64,000 nucleotides of DNA from Xenophilus aerolatus (GCA_030418545.1 QAIB01000007.1:62001-126000); one strand, 5' to 3'. Positions 18,669 to 31,008 are shown, numbered from the stretch's first letter. Program-made: numbers and translations. Notes: generated by a model not told the origin, from the letters alone.

Positions 18669-18740
18669 AAAAGGGCGAGCGCTTGGCTTTGCCGCTTCGA
18701 GGCGCGGCCGAAGGCGTGAGGGTTTGGAGCGGCCGCCCGC

Positions 18741-19388
18741 TCAGGGCCGCAGGCCGGCCATGGCGAAGTCGACCACGTGCCGCCGGTACGACTCGACCGC
18801 GCGGCCCTCGGTCAGGTCGCGGCCGAAGATGGACGAGAGCGTGAGCCGGTTCGAGAAAAAGAAGTACGACATGCCCGCCACCGACACGTACAGCTCCACC
18901 GGGTCGATGCCCTTGCGGAAGAGCTTGGCGGCGATGCCGCGCTCGAGCGTTCGAGCGATGAGCTCGATCAATGGCGAGTTGGTTTCGCGGATGGCGCGCG
19001 AGTCGCGCACGTGCACGGCGCCGTGCGCGTTCTCGTGGTTCAGCAGGCCGATGAAGTCGGGATGCCGCGCCAGGTAGTCGAAAGAGAAGCCGATCAGCGC
19101 CGCCATGGCCTCGGCCGGCGCCATGTCGCCCAGGTGCAGGTCGCGCTCGAGCGAGCGGATCTCGCTGTAGACCACCTCGAGCGCGGTGCGGTAGAGGTCT
19201 TCCTTGCTGCCGTAGTAGTAGTAGATGAGCTGCTTGTTGACGCCCGCGCGCGCCGCGATCTCGTTCACGCGCGCGCCGGCCAGGCCCTTGGCGGCGAACT
19301 CCGCACGTGCCGCCTCCAGGATGGCGGCACGTGCGGCGCCCTGCTCCGGATCGTGGGGCGAGGCGGCGGCTGCGCGGCGGGACGGCAT
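18741..19388 (-). CDS. TetR-family transcriptional regulator
   Basis: 215 residues. The N-terminal helix-turn-helix spans about residues 20-65 ([16 protein letters not shown], then [20 protein letters not shown]), typical of TetR. The rest is the ligand and dimer domain, with [19 protein letters not shown] as in RutR/PydR-like regulators. It lies upstream of the seven-gene operon on the same strand and divergent from the aldehyde dehydrogenase gene. The palindrome at 18653-18668 is its likely target. The start at 19388 omits an unstructured 54-codon extension. Confidence 0.9.
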   Translation of the reverse strand: MPSRRAAAASPHDPEQGAARAAILEAARAEFAAKGLAGARVNEIAARAGVNKQLIYYYYGSKEDLYRTALEVVYSEIRSLERDLHLGDMAPAEAMAALIGFSFDYLARHPDFIGLLNHENAHGAVHVRDSRAIRETNSPLIELIARTLERGIAAKLFRKGIDPVELYVSVAGMSYFFFSNRLTLSSIFGRDLTEGRAVESYRRHVVDFAMAGLRP

Positions 19389-19575
19389 GGAAGCGGCGGG
19401 ACGAAACGGTCGGGGGAGCGCGATTATCCGCGCGCACCCCGGGGGCGGCGGGGCCGGCGGCATCGGAGTAGGATCGCGAGTTCTGCCCGCCGGCCCGCGC
19501 CGCGCGGCCCACGCCCCCGGGGCAGTCCCGCTTTCGCTTCTCCCTGACATTCACGGACCCAAGGAACGACGCTTC

Positions 19576-21012
19576 ATGACCTACCCCAACACCCAACTGC
19601 TGATCGCCAACGAATGGGTCGACGCCCAGGGCGGCAAGACCCTCGACGTGCTCAACCCCGCCACCGGCAAGACCATCGGCACCGTGGCCCATGCGGCCAT
19701 CGCCGACCTGGACCGCGCGCTGGCCGCGGCACAGAAGGGCTTCGAGGTGTGGCGCGACACCTCGGTGTACGAGCGTGCGGCCGTCATGCGCCGTGCCGCT
19801 GCACTGCTGCGCGAGCGCGCCGAGGAGATCGCCCGCCTGCTGACGCAGGAACAGGGCAAGCCCCTGGGCGAAGCCAAGGTCGAGGTGAACGCCGGCGCCG
19901 AGATCATCGAATGGTTCGCCGACGAGGGCCGCCGCGTGTACGGCCGCATCGTTCCCGGCCGCAACCTGGCCGCGACGCAGATGGTGCTCAAGGAGCCCGT
20001 GGGCCCGGTGGCGGCCTTCACGCCCTGGAACTTCCCCATCAACCAGATCGTGCGCAAGATCGGCGCCGCGCTGGCCACCGGCTGCTCCTTCCTGTGCAAG
20101 GCGCCGGAGGAAACGCCCGCCTCGCCCGCCGCCCTGCTCAAGTGCTTCGTCGACGCCGGCATTCCGCCCGGCGTGGTGGGCCTGGTGTTCGGCAACCCGG
20201 CCGAGATCTCCAACTACCTGATCCCCCACCCGATCATCCGCAAGGTGACCTTCACCGGCTCCACCGCCGTGGGCAAGCAGCTGGCCGCGCTGGCCGGCCA
20301 GCACATGAAGCGCGTGACCATGGAACTGGGCGGCCACGCCCCGGTCATCGTGGCCGAGGACGCCGACGTGTCCCTGGCCGTCAAGGCCGCCGGTGCCGCC
20401 AAATTCCGCAACGCGGGGCAGGTCTGCATCTCGCCGACGCGCTTCCTGGTGCATTCGAGCATCCAGGAGGAATTCACCAAGGCCTTCGTCGCCTACACGC
20501 AGAAGCTCAAGCTGGGCGACGGCCTGGCCGAAGGCACCACGCTGGGCCCGCTGGCCAACGCCCGCCGCGTGACGGCCATGGCCGGCGTGGTGGAAGACGC
20601 GCGCAAGCGCGGCGCCGAGGTGCTGACCGGCGGCGAGCGCGTGGGCGACACGGGCAACTTCTTCGCGCCCACCATCATCAGCAACCTGCCGCTGGAGTCC
20701 GACCTGTTCAACAACGAGCCCTTCGGTCCGATCGCCGGCATCCGCGCCTTCGACCGCCTGGAGGACGCCATCGCCGAAGCCAACCGCCTGCCCTACGGCC
20801 TGGCCTCGTACGCGTACACCAAGTCGTTCAAGAACGTGCAGCTGCTGGCCAACAAGGTCGAGGCCGGCATGGTCTGGATCAACCAGCCCGCCCTGCCCTC
20901 GGCCGAGCTGCCCTTCGGCGGCATCAAGGACTCGGGCTACGGCACCGAGGGCGGCCCCGAGGCAATGGAGGCGTACCTCAACACCAAGTCGGTGGCGGTG
21001 GTCGGGGTCTGA
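19576..21012 (+). CDS. NAD(P)-dependent (semi)aldehyde dehydrogenase, GabD/KGSADH-like
   Basis: 478 residues, the ALDH family length. The catalytic set is complete: Asn152 (PWNFP), Glu250 (MELGG) and Cys284 (GQVC), with the nucleotide loop FTGSTAVGK at 226-234. The sequence resembles succinate- and alpha-ketoglutarate-semialdehyde dehydrogenases. An AAGGAA site precedes the ATG at 19576. It is divergent from the TetR gene, so probably in the same regulon as the catabolic operon. A KGSA dehydrogenase would complete an oxidative sugar-acid route, but this is inference. Confidence 0.9.
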   Translation: MTYPNTQLLIANEWVDAQGGKTLDVLNPATGKTIGTVAHAAIADLDRALAAAQKGFEVWRDTSVYERAAVMRRAAALLRERAEEIARLLTQEQGKPLGEAKVEVNAGAEIIEWFADEGRRVYGRIVPGRNLAATQMVLKEPVGPVAAFTPWNFPINQIVRKIGAALATGCSFLCKAPEETPASPAALLKCFVDAGIPPGVVGLVFGNPAEISNYLIPHPIIRKVTFTGSTAVGKQLAALAGQHMKRVTMELGGHAPVIVAEDADVSLAVKAAGAAKFRNAGQVCISPTRFLVHSSIQEEFTKAFVAYTQKLKLGDGLAEGTTLGPLANARRVTAMAGVVEDARKRGAEVLTGGERVGDTGNFFAPTIISNLPLESDLFNNEPFGPIAGIRAFDRLEDAIAEANRLPYGLASYAYTKSFKNVQLLANKVEAGMVWINQPALPSAELPFGGIKDSGYGTEGGPEAMEAYLNTKSVAVVGV

Positions 21013-21038
21013 CCGAGCACGCGGCGCACGCGCCATGC

Positions 21039-21066
21039 AAAACGCCGGCCCCAGGGCCGGCGTTTT
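21039..21066. terminator. Bidirectional terminator
   Basis: Perfect 12-bp stem (AAAACGCCGGCC with its complement) and a CCAG loop, flanked by A and T runs. It lies between the convergent aldehyde dehydrogenase and Bug receptor genes and can end both transcripts. Confidence 0.85.
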
Positions 21067-21092
21067 TCATTGGAGCGTGAGGTGACGGCGCC

Positions 21093-22067
21093 TCACTGCG
21101 GCTTGGCCAGCCCCAGCTTGTCGATGACGGCCTTCTCGCGCTGCACCGTGTTCTGTGCGAACTTCGCGTAGTCGGCGCTGTTCATGTAGATGGGCTGCAT
21201 GTCGTACTTGGCCAGCGTGGCGACGTAGCTGGGGTCTTCCATCGCCTTCTTGAAGGCGTCGTGCAGGCGCTTGACCACCTCGGGCGGCGTGCCCTTGGGC
21301 GCGCCGATGCCGAAGGGCGAGTTCTGCACGATGTCGTAGCCCAGCTCCTTGAGCGTGGGCGCATCGGGGAACTTGGCCAGGCGCTTGTCGCCCCAGGTGT
21401 TGAGCACGCGCAGCTTGCCGGCCTCCACCTGCGGCGCGAAGCCGGTCGAATCGGCCGCGGCCATCACATGGCCCGCGAGCACCGACTGCATCAGCTCGGC
21501 GCTGCCCTTGTAGGGGATGTGCTGCAGCTCGATGCCGGCCTGCTGCGCCACGATCTCCGTCGTGAGGTGCGGACTGGTCAGCGTGCCGGTGGAACCATAG
21601 CTGAGCTTGCCCGGGTTGGCCTTGGCGTAGGCGACGAAGTCGGCCCAGGTCTTGAGCGGGCTGTCGGTCGGCACCACGATGCCGAAGGCGTAGCCCGTGA
21701 CGTTGATGACGTAGCTGATGTCCTTGACCGGGTCCCAGTTGATCTTCGTGGTGTAGCCCAGGCGGAATACGCCCAGCGGGATCTGCGCGATCGTGTAGCC
21801 GTCGGCCGGCGCCGTCTGCAGCTGTTGCGCCGGCAGCGTGCCGCCCGCGCCGGGCTTGTTCTCGATGATGACCGGGTGGCCCAGCACGCGCGCGGCGTTG
21901 TCGGCCAGCGAGCGCATCGTGATGTCGGTGGGCCCGCCAGCGGGGAAGGCGATCACCAGCTTGATGGGCTTTTCGGGAAAGGTCTTCCAGGCCTGGGCGT
22001 GGGCGTGGGGTGCGGCGAGGCAGACGGCGGCCATCGCGGCGGCGCCCAGCAGGGAACGACGGAACAT
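21093..22067 (-). CDS. Bug-family tripartite tricarboxylate transporter substrate-binding protein
   Basis: Periplasmic receptor of 324 residues. The signal peptide ends in APHAHAQA. The Bug hallmark PIKLVIAFPAGGPTDITMR follows, then VIIENKPGAGG and the ligand loop YGSTGTLTSPHL. These proteins bind organic acids, nicotinate or amino acids; the ligand here cannot be read. No TctA/TctB membrane genes are adjacent, so it is an orphan receptor, as usual in Burkholderiales. The start at 22067 fits the signal peptide. Confidence 0.93.
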   Translation of the reverse strand: MFRRSLLGAAAMAAVCLAAPHAHAQAWKTFPEKPIKLVIAFPAGGPTDITMRSLADNAARVLGHPVIIENKPGAGGTLPAQQLQTAPADGYTIAQIPLGVFRLGYTTKINWDPVKDISYVINVTGYAFGIVVPTDSPLKTWADFVAYAKANPGKLSYGSTGTLTSPHLTTEIVAQQAGIELQHIPYKGSAELMQSVLAGHVMAAADSTGFAPQVEAGKLRVLNTWGDKRLAKFPDAPTLKELGYDIVQNSPFGIGAPKGTPPEVVKRLHDAFKKAMEDPSYVATLAKYDMQPIYMNSADYAKFAQNTVQREKAVIDKLGLAKPQ

Positions 22068-22179
22068 GGGGGTGGTGTCTCCCGGTGTGTGGAGTTGGAA
22101 CGAAGGCGCCATTGGGCCGGCCCGGCTCCGATGCGGCAATCGGTGAAGTCCCGGGCCGTGTCGCGTTGGCGATGCTCTC

Positions 22180-22239
22180 ATTTCGATAGCTGCCAGTGCC
22201 CGCCGCACGGGCGCTGCAGACCGATTTGGCTTGAAGCCC
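22180..22239 (+). repeat. Comamonadaceae-type dispersed repeat, copy 1
   Basis: A 60-bp unit beginning ATTTCGATAGCTGCC and ending TTGGCTTGAAGCCC. It aligns over its whole length with 34172-34231 on the other strand, sharing CGATAGCTGC, GCGCTGC and the GGCnTGnAGCC end. It fills the gap between the Bug receptor and the deacetylase gene. Confidence 0.7.
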
Positions 22240-22270
22240 AAGCCCCTGTGCCCACACCGGGCATGCGACG

Positions 22271-23323
<1,053 letters not shown>

Positions 23324-23345
23324 GCAGTTGCTCCTGTCAGCGCGC

Positions 23346-23627
23346 TCAGGCCGTATCGTTGCGCGCGGACCGCGCACGTCGGTCGTCGCGCAGCATGAAC
23401 AGGTACAGGCTCTCGACCTTCTCGCGCGCCCACGGCGTCTTGCGCAGGAACTTGAGGCTGGACGAGATGCTCGGGTCGGCGGTGAAGCAGCGGATGGGAA
23501 TGCGCGCACCCAGTTCGGCCCAGCCGTAGCGCGCCACCAGCGCCGTGACGATGGCCTCCAGCGTGAGGCCGTGCAGCGGGTTGCGCGGCTGCGCGGGCGG
23601 CGGTGCGGGCGGGGGCGTGTCGGTCAT
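23346..23627 (-). CDS. VF530/DUF2132-family DNA-binding protein
   Basis: 93 residues. The core [25 protein letters not shown]...[17 protein letters not shown] matches the small VF530 family, a helical protein with reported DNA-binding structure. It has a Pro/Ala-rich N-terminal tail of about 17 residues and a basic C-terminus. The start at 23627 is preferred; an ATG three codons further upstream is possible. It lies 22 bp upstream of the deacetylase gene and may be co-transcribed. Confidence 0.82.
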   Translation of the reverse strand: MTDTPPPAPPPAQPRNPLHGLTLEAIVTALVARYGWAELGARIPIRCFTADPSISSSLKFLRKTPWAREKVESLYLFMLRDDRRARSARNDTA

Positions 23628-23698
23628 CGGAAACATTCTCGCGTGCGCGCGGGCGCGCCCTGCGCGAGACCTCACCCTGGTCCGGAGGCCTGAAAGAC

Positions 23699-23768
23699 GA
23701 AAGTGCAATCGGCCGCCAGCCCCCGTCCCGTGGGCGCTGGCGCCAAACTCGTCACGAACGTGACGATC
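23699..23768 (+). repeat. 70-bp dispersed repeat, copy 1
   Basis: Shares with 40747-40817 the block GTGCAATCGGCC, a GC-rich hairpin centre and the end CGTCACGAnCGTGACGATC, which contains a 16-bp palindrome-like core. It lies just beyond the uvrA stop. Confidence 0.7.
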
Positions 23769-23781
23769 CCGAAAAGCCGCT

Positions 23782-26700
23782 TCAGCGCGCCAGCACCGGC
23801 GCCAGCGCCACCCCCGTGTGCGTGCCCAGGCGCACCACCTCGTCAGGCGGCGCCGAGGCGACGACGCGCCCGCCCTGGCTGCCGCCCTCGGGTCCCAGGT
23901 CCACGATCCAGTCGGCTTCGGCGATGAGGTCGAGGTCGTGCTCGATCACGACCACGCTGTGGCCGCCGTTGACCAGGCGGTGCAGCACGTGGATGAGCTT
24001 CTCCACGTCGGCCATGTGCAGACCCACCGTGGGCTCGTCGAGCACGTAGAGCGTGTGCGGCGCCTTGTTGCCGCGGCGGGTGACGTCGTCGCGCACCTTG
24101 CTGAGCTCGGTGACCAGCTTGATGCGCTGCGCCTCGCCGCCGCTCAGCGTCGGGCTGGGCTGGCCCAGCGTGAGGTAGCCCAGCCCCACGTCCTTGAGCA
24201 GCTGCAGCGGGTGGCTGATGACGGGCATGCTGGCGAAGAACTCGACGGCCTCGTCGACCTCCATCTGCAGCACGTCGCCGATGCTCTTGCCACGCCAGGT
24301 CACGGCCAGCGTCTCGGGGTTGAAGCGCGCGCCGTGGCAGCTCTCGCAGGGCACCTTCACGTCGGGCAGGAAGCTCATCTCGATGGTGCGCACGCCCGCG
24401 CCTTCGCAGGTCGGGCAGCGGCCTTCGCCGGTGTTGAAGGAAAAGCGCCCCGGCCCGTAGCCCCGGGCCTTGGCTTCCAGCGTGTCGGCGAAGAGCTTGC
24501 GGATCGTGTCCCAGAAGCCGATGTAGGTGGCGGGGCAGCTGCGCGGCGTCTTGCCGATCGGCGTCTGGTCGACCTCGAGCACGCGGTCGATCTCCTCGTA
24601 GCCCGCCACGCCGGTGCAGCCGGCCCAGCGCGGGCGCTTGCCCGCCGCGTCGGCGTCACGCCCGGCCTTGGTCGAACGCTGCTGCACGATGGCCTGCACG
24701 TTGTCCAGCAGCACGTCGCGCGCCAGCGTGGATTTGCCCGAGCCGCTGACGCCGGTGACCACCACCAGGCGGTTGAGCGGAATGCTCACGTCCACCGACT
24801 GCAGGTTGTGCAGGTTCGCGCCCGCCACGGCGAGCCACGACACCGCGCCCTCGCCCTCCTCGGCCGTCTCCGACACCAGGCGCCGCGCATGCAGCGGGTG
24901 GCGGATCGCGTCGCGCAGGTAGCGGCCGGTCAGCGACTCCTCCGACTTCTGCACCTCGTCCACCGTGCCCTGCGCGACGACGCGACCGCCGCGCTTGCCG
25001 GCGCTGGGGCCGATGTCGATCACATGGTCGGCGCGGCGGATGGTGTCCTCGTCGTGCTCGACCACCACCAGCGTGTTGCCCTTGTCGCCCAGCTTGTGCA
25101 GGGCGTCGAGCAGGATCTGGTTGTCGCGCGCGTGCAGTCCGATGGTCGGCTCGTCGAGCACGTAGCACACGCCCTGCAGGTTGCTGCCCAGCTGGGCCGC
25201 CAGGCGAATGCGCTGCGCCTCGCCGCCGCTCAGGGTCGGTGCGCCGCGGTCCAGGGTAAGGTAGCCCAGGCCGACCTCCTCGAGGAACTCGAGCCGGCTC
25301 CTGATCTCGGGAATCAGGTCGCGCGCGATGTCGGCCTCGCGGCCGCTCATGGCCAGGGTCTCGACCCATTTGCGGATGTCGGTGACCGACAGGTGGGCGA
25401 TGTCGGCGATGCCCACGCCCGCGAAGCGCACGGCGCGCGCCGTGGCATTGAGGCGGGTGCCCTCGCAGGTCGGGCAGGCGACGTCGGCCACGTCCTCGAC
25501 GTCCGGCTCGGCGAAGGTCTGCTCGCGGCCGCGGTTGTCCTCGGCCATCGTCGAATCGTCCAGCGCCTTGCGCTGCTCCTTCGTCAGCTTCACGCCGGTG
25601 CCCACGCAGTCGGGGCACCAGCCGTGCTTGCTGTTGTACGAGAAGAGGCGCGGGTCCAGCTCGGCGTACGAGGTGGCGCACACCGGGCAGGCGCGCAGGG
25701 TCGAGAAGACCTGCACCCGGCCGATACCGGCGGTGGAACTGCCGGCGAGCATGGCGGCCTTCAGCCCCGTGAGCCCGTGCAGCACGTGCACCACGCCCTT
25801 GCCATGCTCCAGCGCGGTGGCCAGCGCCGCGCGCAGCTCGGCCTCGCGCGCAGGCTCGATGTCGAGGCTGGCCACCGGCAGCTCGATGGTGTGCTCCTTG
25901 AAGCGGTCGATGCGCGGGAAGCCGGTGGTGGGCAGGAACTCGCCGTCCACCCGCAGATGCGTGTAGCCGCGCGGCCGTGCCCAGTCGGCCAGCTCGGTGT
26001 AGACGCCCTTGCGGTTGACCACCAGCGGCGCGAGCAGGCCGATGTGCTGGCCCTTGAAGGTGCGGATCAGCTGGGCCGCGATGCTGTCGGGCGTCTGCGG
26101 CTGCACCGCCGCGCCATCGAAGATGCAGTGCTGCACGCCGAGCTTGACGTAGAGCAGGCGCAGGAAGTGCCACACCTCGGTGGTGGTGCCCACCGTGCTC
26201 TTGCGCCCGCCGCGCGACAGGCGCTGCTCGATCGCCACCGTGGGCGGGATGCCGTACACCGCATCCACCTCGGGCCGGCCGGCCGGCTGTACGATGCTGC
26301 GCGCGTAGGCGTTGAGCGACTCGAGGTAGCGGCGCTGCCCTTCGTTGAAGAGGATGTCGAATGCCAGCGTGGACTTGCCCGAGCCGCTGACGCCCGTGAC
26401 CACCGTGAAGCGTCCGCGCGGGATGTTGACCGACAGGTGCTTGAGGTTGTGCTCCCGTGCGTTGACGATCTCGATCGAGTTCGTGGCCCCCACGCTCCCC
26501 GCTGCGCGTGGTTCGCTGCCCCCCGAGGGGGCTGCCCCGCCTTGGGGCGGCCCGGCGGCGGGGCGCCCCGGCGCAGGCGCCACCTCGTAACGCGGGGCCT
26601 TCTCGCGTGCCACGAGCGCCGCGGGGCCGAGCGCGGCCTCGTAGGCCGCGAGGGCCGCCCCCGTGTGCGTGCCCGTGAGCGTGCGCACGTGCTCGGGCGT

Positions 26701-29670
26701 GCCCACGGCCACGACCTGCCCGCCGCCCTCCCCGCCTTCCGGCCCCAGGTCGATCACCCAGTCGCTGGCGCGGATCACGTCGAGGTTGTGCTCGATTACC
26801 ACGATGGAATGGCCGGCATCGAGCAGCTTGCGCAGCGCCCGCATCAGGCGCGCGATGTCGTCGAAGTGCAGGCCGGTGGTGGGCTCGTCGAAGAGGAAGA
26901 GCTGACCCTTCTTCGCCAGCGGCTGGCGCGACTTGCTGGCGCCGTTGGCCGCCTCGGCCAGGAAGCCCGCGAGCTTGAGGCGCTGCGCCTCGCCGCCCGA
27001 GAGCGTGGGCACCGGCTGGCCGAGCTTCACGTAGTCGAGGCCGACGTCGACGATGGGCTGCAGCACGCGCTGCACCTCGCGGTCGGCCCCGAACAGCTCC
27101 GTGGCCTCGGCCACGGTCAGCTCCAGCACGTCGGAGACGTTGAACACGCGTCCCTTGCGCTCGATCGTCACCTCGAGGATCTCGGGCCGATAGCGTTTCC
27201 CGTCGCAGTCCGGGCAGCGCAGGTACACGTCCGACAGGAACTGCATCTCCACATGCTCGAAGCCGGAGCCGCCGCAGGTCGGGCAGCGGCCGTCGCCGGA
27301 GTTGAAGCTGAACTTGGCGGCCGTGTAGCCGCGCTGCTTCGACAAGGGCGCGACGGCAAAGATCTCGCGCACGGCATCCCACGCACCCACGTAGCTCGCG
27401 GGGTTGGAGCGCGCGGTCTTGCCGATGGGCGACTGGTCGACGAACACCACGTCGCTCAGGTGGTCCGCGCCCAGCAGGCGGTCGTGCACGCCGGCGCCCT
27501 CGGTGGGCTTGCCGAAGTGACGCATCAGCGCGGGCGCCAGCACGTCCTGGATCAGCGTGGACTTGCCCGAGCCGCTGACGCCGGTGACGGACACCAGGCG
27601 CTGCAGCGGGATCTCGACCGTGACGTCCTTGAGGTTGTGTTCGCGCGCGCCTTCGAGGATGAGGCGCGGCGTGCTGTCGGCCACCGGGCGCTTGAAGCCC
27701 ATGCCGATCTGTTTGCGCCCGCCCAGGTACTCGCCGGTGAGCGTGTGGGCGCCGCGCAGTTCGTCCACGGTGCCGTCGAACACCACCTGCCCGCCGCGCG
27801 CGCCGGGGCCGGGGCCCATGTCGATCACGCGGTCGGCCGCGATCATCACCGCCGGGTCGTGCTCCACCACCACCAGCGTGTTGCCCGCATCGCGCAGGCG
27901 CTGCATGGCTTCGGTGATGCGGTCCATGTCGCGCGGGTGCAGGCCGATGCTGGGCTCGTCGAGCACAAACAAGGTGTTGACCAGCGAGGTGCCCAGCGCC
28001 GTGGTGAGGTTGATGCGCTGCACCTCGCCGCCACTGAGCGTGCGGCTCTGGCGGTCGAGCGTGAGGTAGCCGATGCCGACGTCGTGCAGGTAGCGCAGGC
28101 GGGTGGTGATTTCCTCGAAGAGCAGCTTGAGGGCCTGTGCCTCGCCTTCGCCGCCAGGCACGGCGTTGTCGGTGTGCTCCATGCGGTCGAAGAAGCTGCG
28201 CAGCCGCTCGATGGGCATCAGCATCAGGTCGTGCAGGCTCAGCCCCGGCAGCGCCTCCAGCTGCTCGCGCGACCAGTCCACGCCCACCGGCATGAAGCGC
28301 TTGCCCGGGTCGAGCACCGCATCCGCGTCGGCCTTGCTGCCCAGGCGCCACAGCAGGCTCTCGAGCTTGAGGCGCGCGCCGCCACAGGTTGGGCACGGCG
28401 TGTAGCTGCGGTACTTGGACAGCAGCACGCGGATGTGCATCTTGTAGGCCTTGCTCTCCAGGTAGGCGAAGAAGCGGCGGATGCCGTACCACTGCTTGTT
28501 CCAGTTGCCTTCCTTGTAGTTCGGCGTGCCCTCGATCACCCAGTGCTTCTGCGCGTCGGTGAGCTTGTTCCAGGGCGTGTCGCGCGGGATGCCGGCGCTC
28601 TCGGCATGGCGCATGAGGTCGTCCTGCGCCTCTTTCCAGGCGGGGGTCTGGATGGTCTTGATGGCGCCGGCGCGCAGCGTGAGCTTGTCGTTGGGCACCA
28701 CCAGGTTGAAGTCCACCCCGATCACGCGGCCGAAGCCCCGGCAGGCCTCGCAAGCCCCGACGGCCGAGTTGAAGCTGAACATCGACGGGATGGGGTCGGC
28801 GTAGCGGATGTCGCTCTCGGGGCAGTGCAGGCCGGTCGAGAAGCGCCAGACCTGGGCGTCGGCGCCCTCTTCCGCCGGCAGCGCATAGACGGTGACCCGC
28901 CCCGTGCCTCGCTTGAGCGCCACCTCGATCGCCTCGACCACCCGCGCGCGTTCGGTGGTGGAAAAGCGGAAGCGGTCGGCCACCACGTCGAGCACCCGGC
29001 GCGGCCCGGTGGGTGTCGCCACTTCACGTTGCGCCTGCACGCGGGTAAAGCCGCTGGCCGACAGCCATTGCTCGATCTCGGCCTCGGTGGTGCTGCCCGG
29101 CAGTTCGACCGGGAAGGTGACGACCAGGCGCGGATCCCCCGCCGATGCATGTGCCCCCACGGTCCCCGCTTCGCGAGGTTCGCTGCCCCCCGAGGGGGCT
29201 GCTTCGCCTTGGGGCGGCCCGGCGGCGAAGCTCGCCACGCGCTGCTGCAGGTCTGAATAGATGGTGTCGGGCGTGTCGTGCCGCACCGGCAGCGCGGTCT
29301 TGCGGTCGAAGAGCTGGGCCGCGCGCGCGAAGAGCAGCTTCAGGTGGTCGTTGAGCTCCGTCATCGTGCCGACCGTGGAGCGCGAGCTGCGCACCGGGTT
29401 GGTCTGGTCGATGGCGATGGCCGGCGGCACGCCTTCCACCTTGTCGACCGCGGGCTTGTCCATGCGGTCGAGGAACTGGCGCGCGTAGGCCGAAAAGGTC
29501 TCCACATAGCGGCGCTGGCCCTCGGCATAGAGCGTGTCGAACACCAGGCTGGACTTGCCGGAGCCGCTGGGGCCGGTCACCACCGTCAGTTCACCGGTGC
29601 GGATGTCGAGGTCGAGGTTGCGGAGGTTGTGCTGGCGAGCACCGCGGATGCGGATGGAGCCCTGGGTCAT
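23782..29670 (-). CDS. uvrA: Double-length UvrA-family excinuclease ATPase (tandem fusion)
   Basis: 1962 residues, about twice normal UvrA (about 940). Two complete UvrA-like halves are joined: residues 1 to about 1030 and about 1066 to the end. Each half starts with a Walker A ([18 protein letters not shown]) and has LSGGEAQR-type signatures and DEPTxGLH Walker B boxes, so four ATPase sites in total. CxxC zinc modules (CPTCGG, CPTCEG) recur in both. Two dispersed repeats are translated in frame: at residues about 146-173 and about 1036-1061, the latter at the fusion joint. It recognises damaged DNA in nucleotide-excision repair by family; whether it replaces or supplements a normal UvrA cannot be told here. 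Confidence 0.9.
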   Translation of the reverse strand: MTQGSIRIRGARQHNLRNLDLDIRTGELTVVTGPSGSGKSSLVFDTLYAEGQRRYVETFSAYARQFLDRMDKPAVDKVEGVPPAIAIDQTNPVRSSRSTVGTMTELNDHLKLLFARAAQLFDRKTALPVRHDTPDTIYSDLQQRVASFAAGPPQGEAAPSGGSEPREAGTVGAHASAGDPRLVVTFPVELPGSTTEAEIEQWLSASGFTRVQAQREVATPTGPRRVLDVVADRFRFSTTERARVVEAIEVALKRGTGRVTVYALPAEEGADAQVWRFSTGLHCPESDIRYADPIPSMFSFNSAVGACEACRGFGRVIGVDFNLVVPNDKLTLRAGAIKTIQTPAWKEAQDDLMRHAESAGIPRDTPWNKLTDAQKHWVIEGTPNYKEGNWNKQWYGIRRFFAYLESKAYKMHIRVLLSKYRSYTPCPTCGGARLKLESLLWRLGSKADADAVLDPGKRFMPVGVDWSREQLEALPGLSLHDLMLMPIERLRSFFDRMEHTDNAVPGGEGEAQALKLLFEEITTRLRYLHDVGIGYLTLDRQSRTLSGGEVQRINLTTALGTSLVNTLFVLDEPSIGLHPRDMDRITEAMQRLRDAGNTLVVVEHDPAVMIAADRVIDMGPGPGARGGQVVFDGTVDELRGAHTLTGEYLGGRKQIGMGFKRPVADSTPRLILEGAREHNLKDVTVEIPLQRLVSVTGVSGSGKSTLIQDVLAPALMRHFGKPTEGAGVHDRLLGADHLSDVVFVDQSPIGKTARSNPASYVGAWDAVREIFAVAPLSKQRGYTAAKFSFNSGDGRCPTCGGSGFEHVEMQFLSDVYLRCPDCDGKRYRPEILEVTIERKGRVFNVSDVLELTVAEATELFGADREVQRVLQPIVDVGLDYVKLGQPVPTLSGGEAQRLKLAGFLAEAANGASKSRQPLAKKGQLFLFDEPTTGLHFDDIARLMRALRKLLDAGHSIVVIEHNLDVIRASDWVIDLGPEGGEGGGQVVAVGTPEHVRTLTGTHTGAALAAYEAALGPAALVAREKAPRYEVAPAPGRPAAGPPQGGAAPSGGSEPRAAGSVGATNSIEIVNAREHNLKHLSVNIPRGRFTVVTGVSGSGKSTLAFDILFNEGQRRYLESLNAYARSIVQPAGRPEVDAVYGIPPTVAIEQRLSRGGRKSTVGTTTEVWHFLRLLYVKLGVQHCIFDGAAVQPQTPDSIAAQLIRTFKGQHIGLLAPLVVNRKGVYTELADWARPRGYTHLRVDGEFLPTTGFPRIDRFKEHTIELPVASLDIEPAREAELRAALATALEHGKGVVHVLHGLTGLKAAMLAGSSTAGIGRVQVFSTLRACPVCATSYAELDPRLFSYNSKHGWCPDCVGTGVKLTKEQRKALDDSTMAEDNRGREQTFAEPDVEDVADVACPTCEGTRLNATARAVRFAGVGIADIAHLSVTDIRKWVETLAMSGREADIARDLIPEIRSRLEFLEEVGLGYLTLDRGAPTLSGGEAQRIRLAAQLGSNLQGVCYVLDEPTIGLHARDNQILLDALHKLGDKGNTLVVVEHDEDTIRRADHVIDIGPSAGKRGGRVVAQGTVDEVQKSEESLTGRYLRDAIRHPLHARRLVSETAEEGEGAVSWLAVAGANLHNLQSVDVSIPLNRLVVVTGVSGSGKSTLARDVLLDNVQAIVQQRSTKAGRDADAAGKRPRWAGCTGVAGYEEIDRVLEVDQTPIGKTPRSCPATYIGFWDTIRKLFADTLEAKARGYGPGRFSFNTGEGRCPTCEGAGVRTIEMSFLPDVKVPCESCHGARFNPETLAVTWRGKSIGDVLQMEVDEAVEFFASMPVISHPLQLLKDVGLGYLTLGQPSPTLSGGEAQRIKLVTELSKVRDDVTRRGNKAPHTLYVLDEPTVGLHMADVEKLIHVLHRLVNGGHSVVVIEHDLDLIAEADWIVDLGPEGGSQGGRVVASAPPDEVVRLGTHTGVALAPVLAR
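26486..26563 (-). repeat. In-frame dispersed repeat at the UvrA fusion joint
   Basis: About 78 bp, nearly identical to 29152-29231 (shared core GTTCGCTGCCCCCCGAGGGG and CCTTGGGGCGGCCCGGCGGC). It is translated as [19 protein letters not shown] between the two UvrA halves. Confidence 0.85.
29152..29231 (-). repeat. In-frame dispersed repeat in the first UvrA half
   Basis: Second copy of the element at 26486-26563, translated in the same frame as [19 protein letters not shown]. It interrupts the stretch after the first nucleotide-binding segment. Confidence 0.85.
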
Positions 29671-29799
29671 GCGTGCCTTGTGGGTGCCGGAAAGGGTGGG
29701 GGCAAGCATTCTCCAGGACCGTCCGGCCGGCTGTCGGCCCGCACGCCGATGCGCCGCCACCACGCAGGGGTTTGTCCGGATCGCGAAAAAGACACTTTA

Positions 29800-29826
29800 A
29801 GTAACAAATACGCAGTTCTTGTTACT
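29800..29826. promoter_or_regulatory. Inverted repeat, possible operator
   Basis: AGTAACAA and TTGTTACT, perfect 8-bp arms separated by 11 bp, in the divergent region between uvrA and the Leu/Ile/Val-type receptor gene, 39 bp before the latter's ATG. The AT-rich arms stand out against the surroundings. Confidence 0.5.
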
Positions 29827-29865
29827 GTCGCCGGAAGAGCGGCACCCACCCTGGAGACATCGCCC

Positions 29866-30981
29866 ATGCGCCGACCCTTTCGCCTGGCCGCCATCGCGCT
29901 CGGCCTCGCCCTTCCCACCCAGGCCGCCGTGCAGGCGCAGGTCCTGATCGGCCAGACCGCCGGCATGAGCGGGCCGGTCGCGGCCAGCGTCAACGAGACC
30001 ATCGCCGGCGCGCAGCTGGTCATCGACGCGGCCAATGCGCAGGGCGGCATCCACGGCGAGCCGATCGAGATGGTCCGGATGGACGACGGCTTCGACGTCA
30101 AGCGCGCGGCGGAGAACGGCCGCGTGCTCATCGAGGAGCGCAAGGTCGTGGCCCTGTTCATGACGCGCGGGACGCCGCATTCGCAATCCATCATCCCGCT
30201 GCTGGACAAGCACGGCGTGGCGCTCATCGGCCCGTCGACCGGGGCGATGGCGCTGCACAAGCCGGTGCAGCGGCACGTGTTCAACGTGCGCGCCACCTAC
30301 CAGCGCGAGGCCGAGAAGGCCGTCCAGCACCTGAGCACCGTGGGCATGAGCCGCATCGCGGTGGTCTACGTGACGGACTCCTTCGGGCAGGACGCGCTCG
30401 AAGGGGCAATGAACGGATTCAAGGCGGTCAAGGGCGAGCCGGCGGCGACCATCCAGGCCGACCGCGAGAAGCCGGACTACGCCGCCATCGTGCCGAAGAT
30501 CGTGGCATCCAACGCCCAGGCCGTGCTGTGGATCGGCTCGGGCACGGCGGTGGTCGAAGGCGTGAAGGCGCTGCGGGCGGCCGGCTCGGCGGCCCAGGTG
30601 GTCACGCTGTCGAACAACGCGTCCTCCGGCTTCATCAAGCAGCTGGGCGACGCCAGCCGCGGCGTGATCGTGACGCAGGTCTTCCCCAGCGAACGCGCCA
30701 TGGGCCAGCCGATGGTGAAGGAGGCCACCACGCTCGCCAGGGCCAAGGGCCAGATGGAGCTCTCGCCGGCTGCCCTCGAAGGCTTTGCGTCGGCCAAGGT
30801 CTTGGTGGAGGCGCTGCGCCGCGCCGGACCCAAGCCCACGCGGGCCAAGGTGCTGGCCGCGCTGGACGGGCTGAAAGGCTACGACGTCGGCGGCCTGGAG
30901 GTGAGCTACTCGCCGCAGGACCACTCGGGCATCGACTTCGCCGACCTGTCGATCATCAGCGAAGGCCGCTTCAAGCGCTGA
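29866..30981 (+). CDS. ABC transporter substrate-binding protein, Leu/Ile/Val (LivJ-like) type
   Basis: Periplasmic receptor of 371 residues. The signal peptide ends in AAVQAQ, and mature VLIGQTAGMSGPVA begins the periplasmic-binding fold I of branched-chain amino acid or aromatic receptors. RVLIEERKVVALF and GPSTGAMALHKP are typical. GGAGA precedes the ATG at 29866. No permease or ATPase gene follows, so it is an orphan receptor. The gene is divergent from uvrA, with an inverted repeat upstream. Confidence 0.88.
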   Translation: MRRPFRLAAIALGLALPTQAAVQAQVLIGQTAGMSGPVAASVNETIAGAQLVIDAANAQGGIHGEPIEMVRMDDGFDVKRAAENGRVLIEERKVVALFMTRGTPHSQSIIPLLDKHGVALIGPSTGAMALHKPVQRHVFNVRATYQREAEKAVQHLSTVGMSRIAVVYVTDSFGQDALEGAMNGFKAVKGEPAATIQADREKPDYAAIVPKIVASNAQAVLWIGSGTAVVEGVKALRAAGSAAQVVTLSNNASSGFIKQLGDASRGVIVTQVFPSERAMGQPMVKEATTLARAKGQMELSPAALEGFASAKVLVEALRRAGPKPTRAKVLAALDGLKGYDVGGLEVSYSPQDHSGIDFADLSIISEGRFKR

Positions 30982-31008
30982 CGCGCCGCGGCCGGCCCGG
31001 CCGACTGA

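Noticed and set aside
23818-29256. 1812-residue open frame on the plus strand opposite uvrA
   Set aside because: It mirrors the codon pattern of the uvrA frame, is rich in Arg/His/Leu/Val/Gly without any domain, and has no plausible start. High G+C gives long antisense open frames throughout this window.
23782-29670. Two separate uvrA genes with a frameshift between them
   Set aside because: The reading frame is continuous through the joint with no stop, and the linker is translated repeat sequence.
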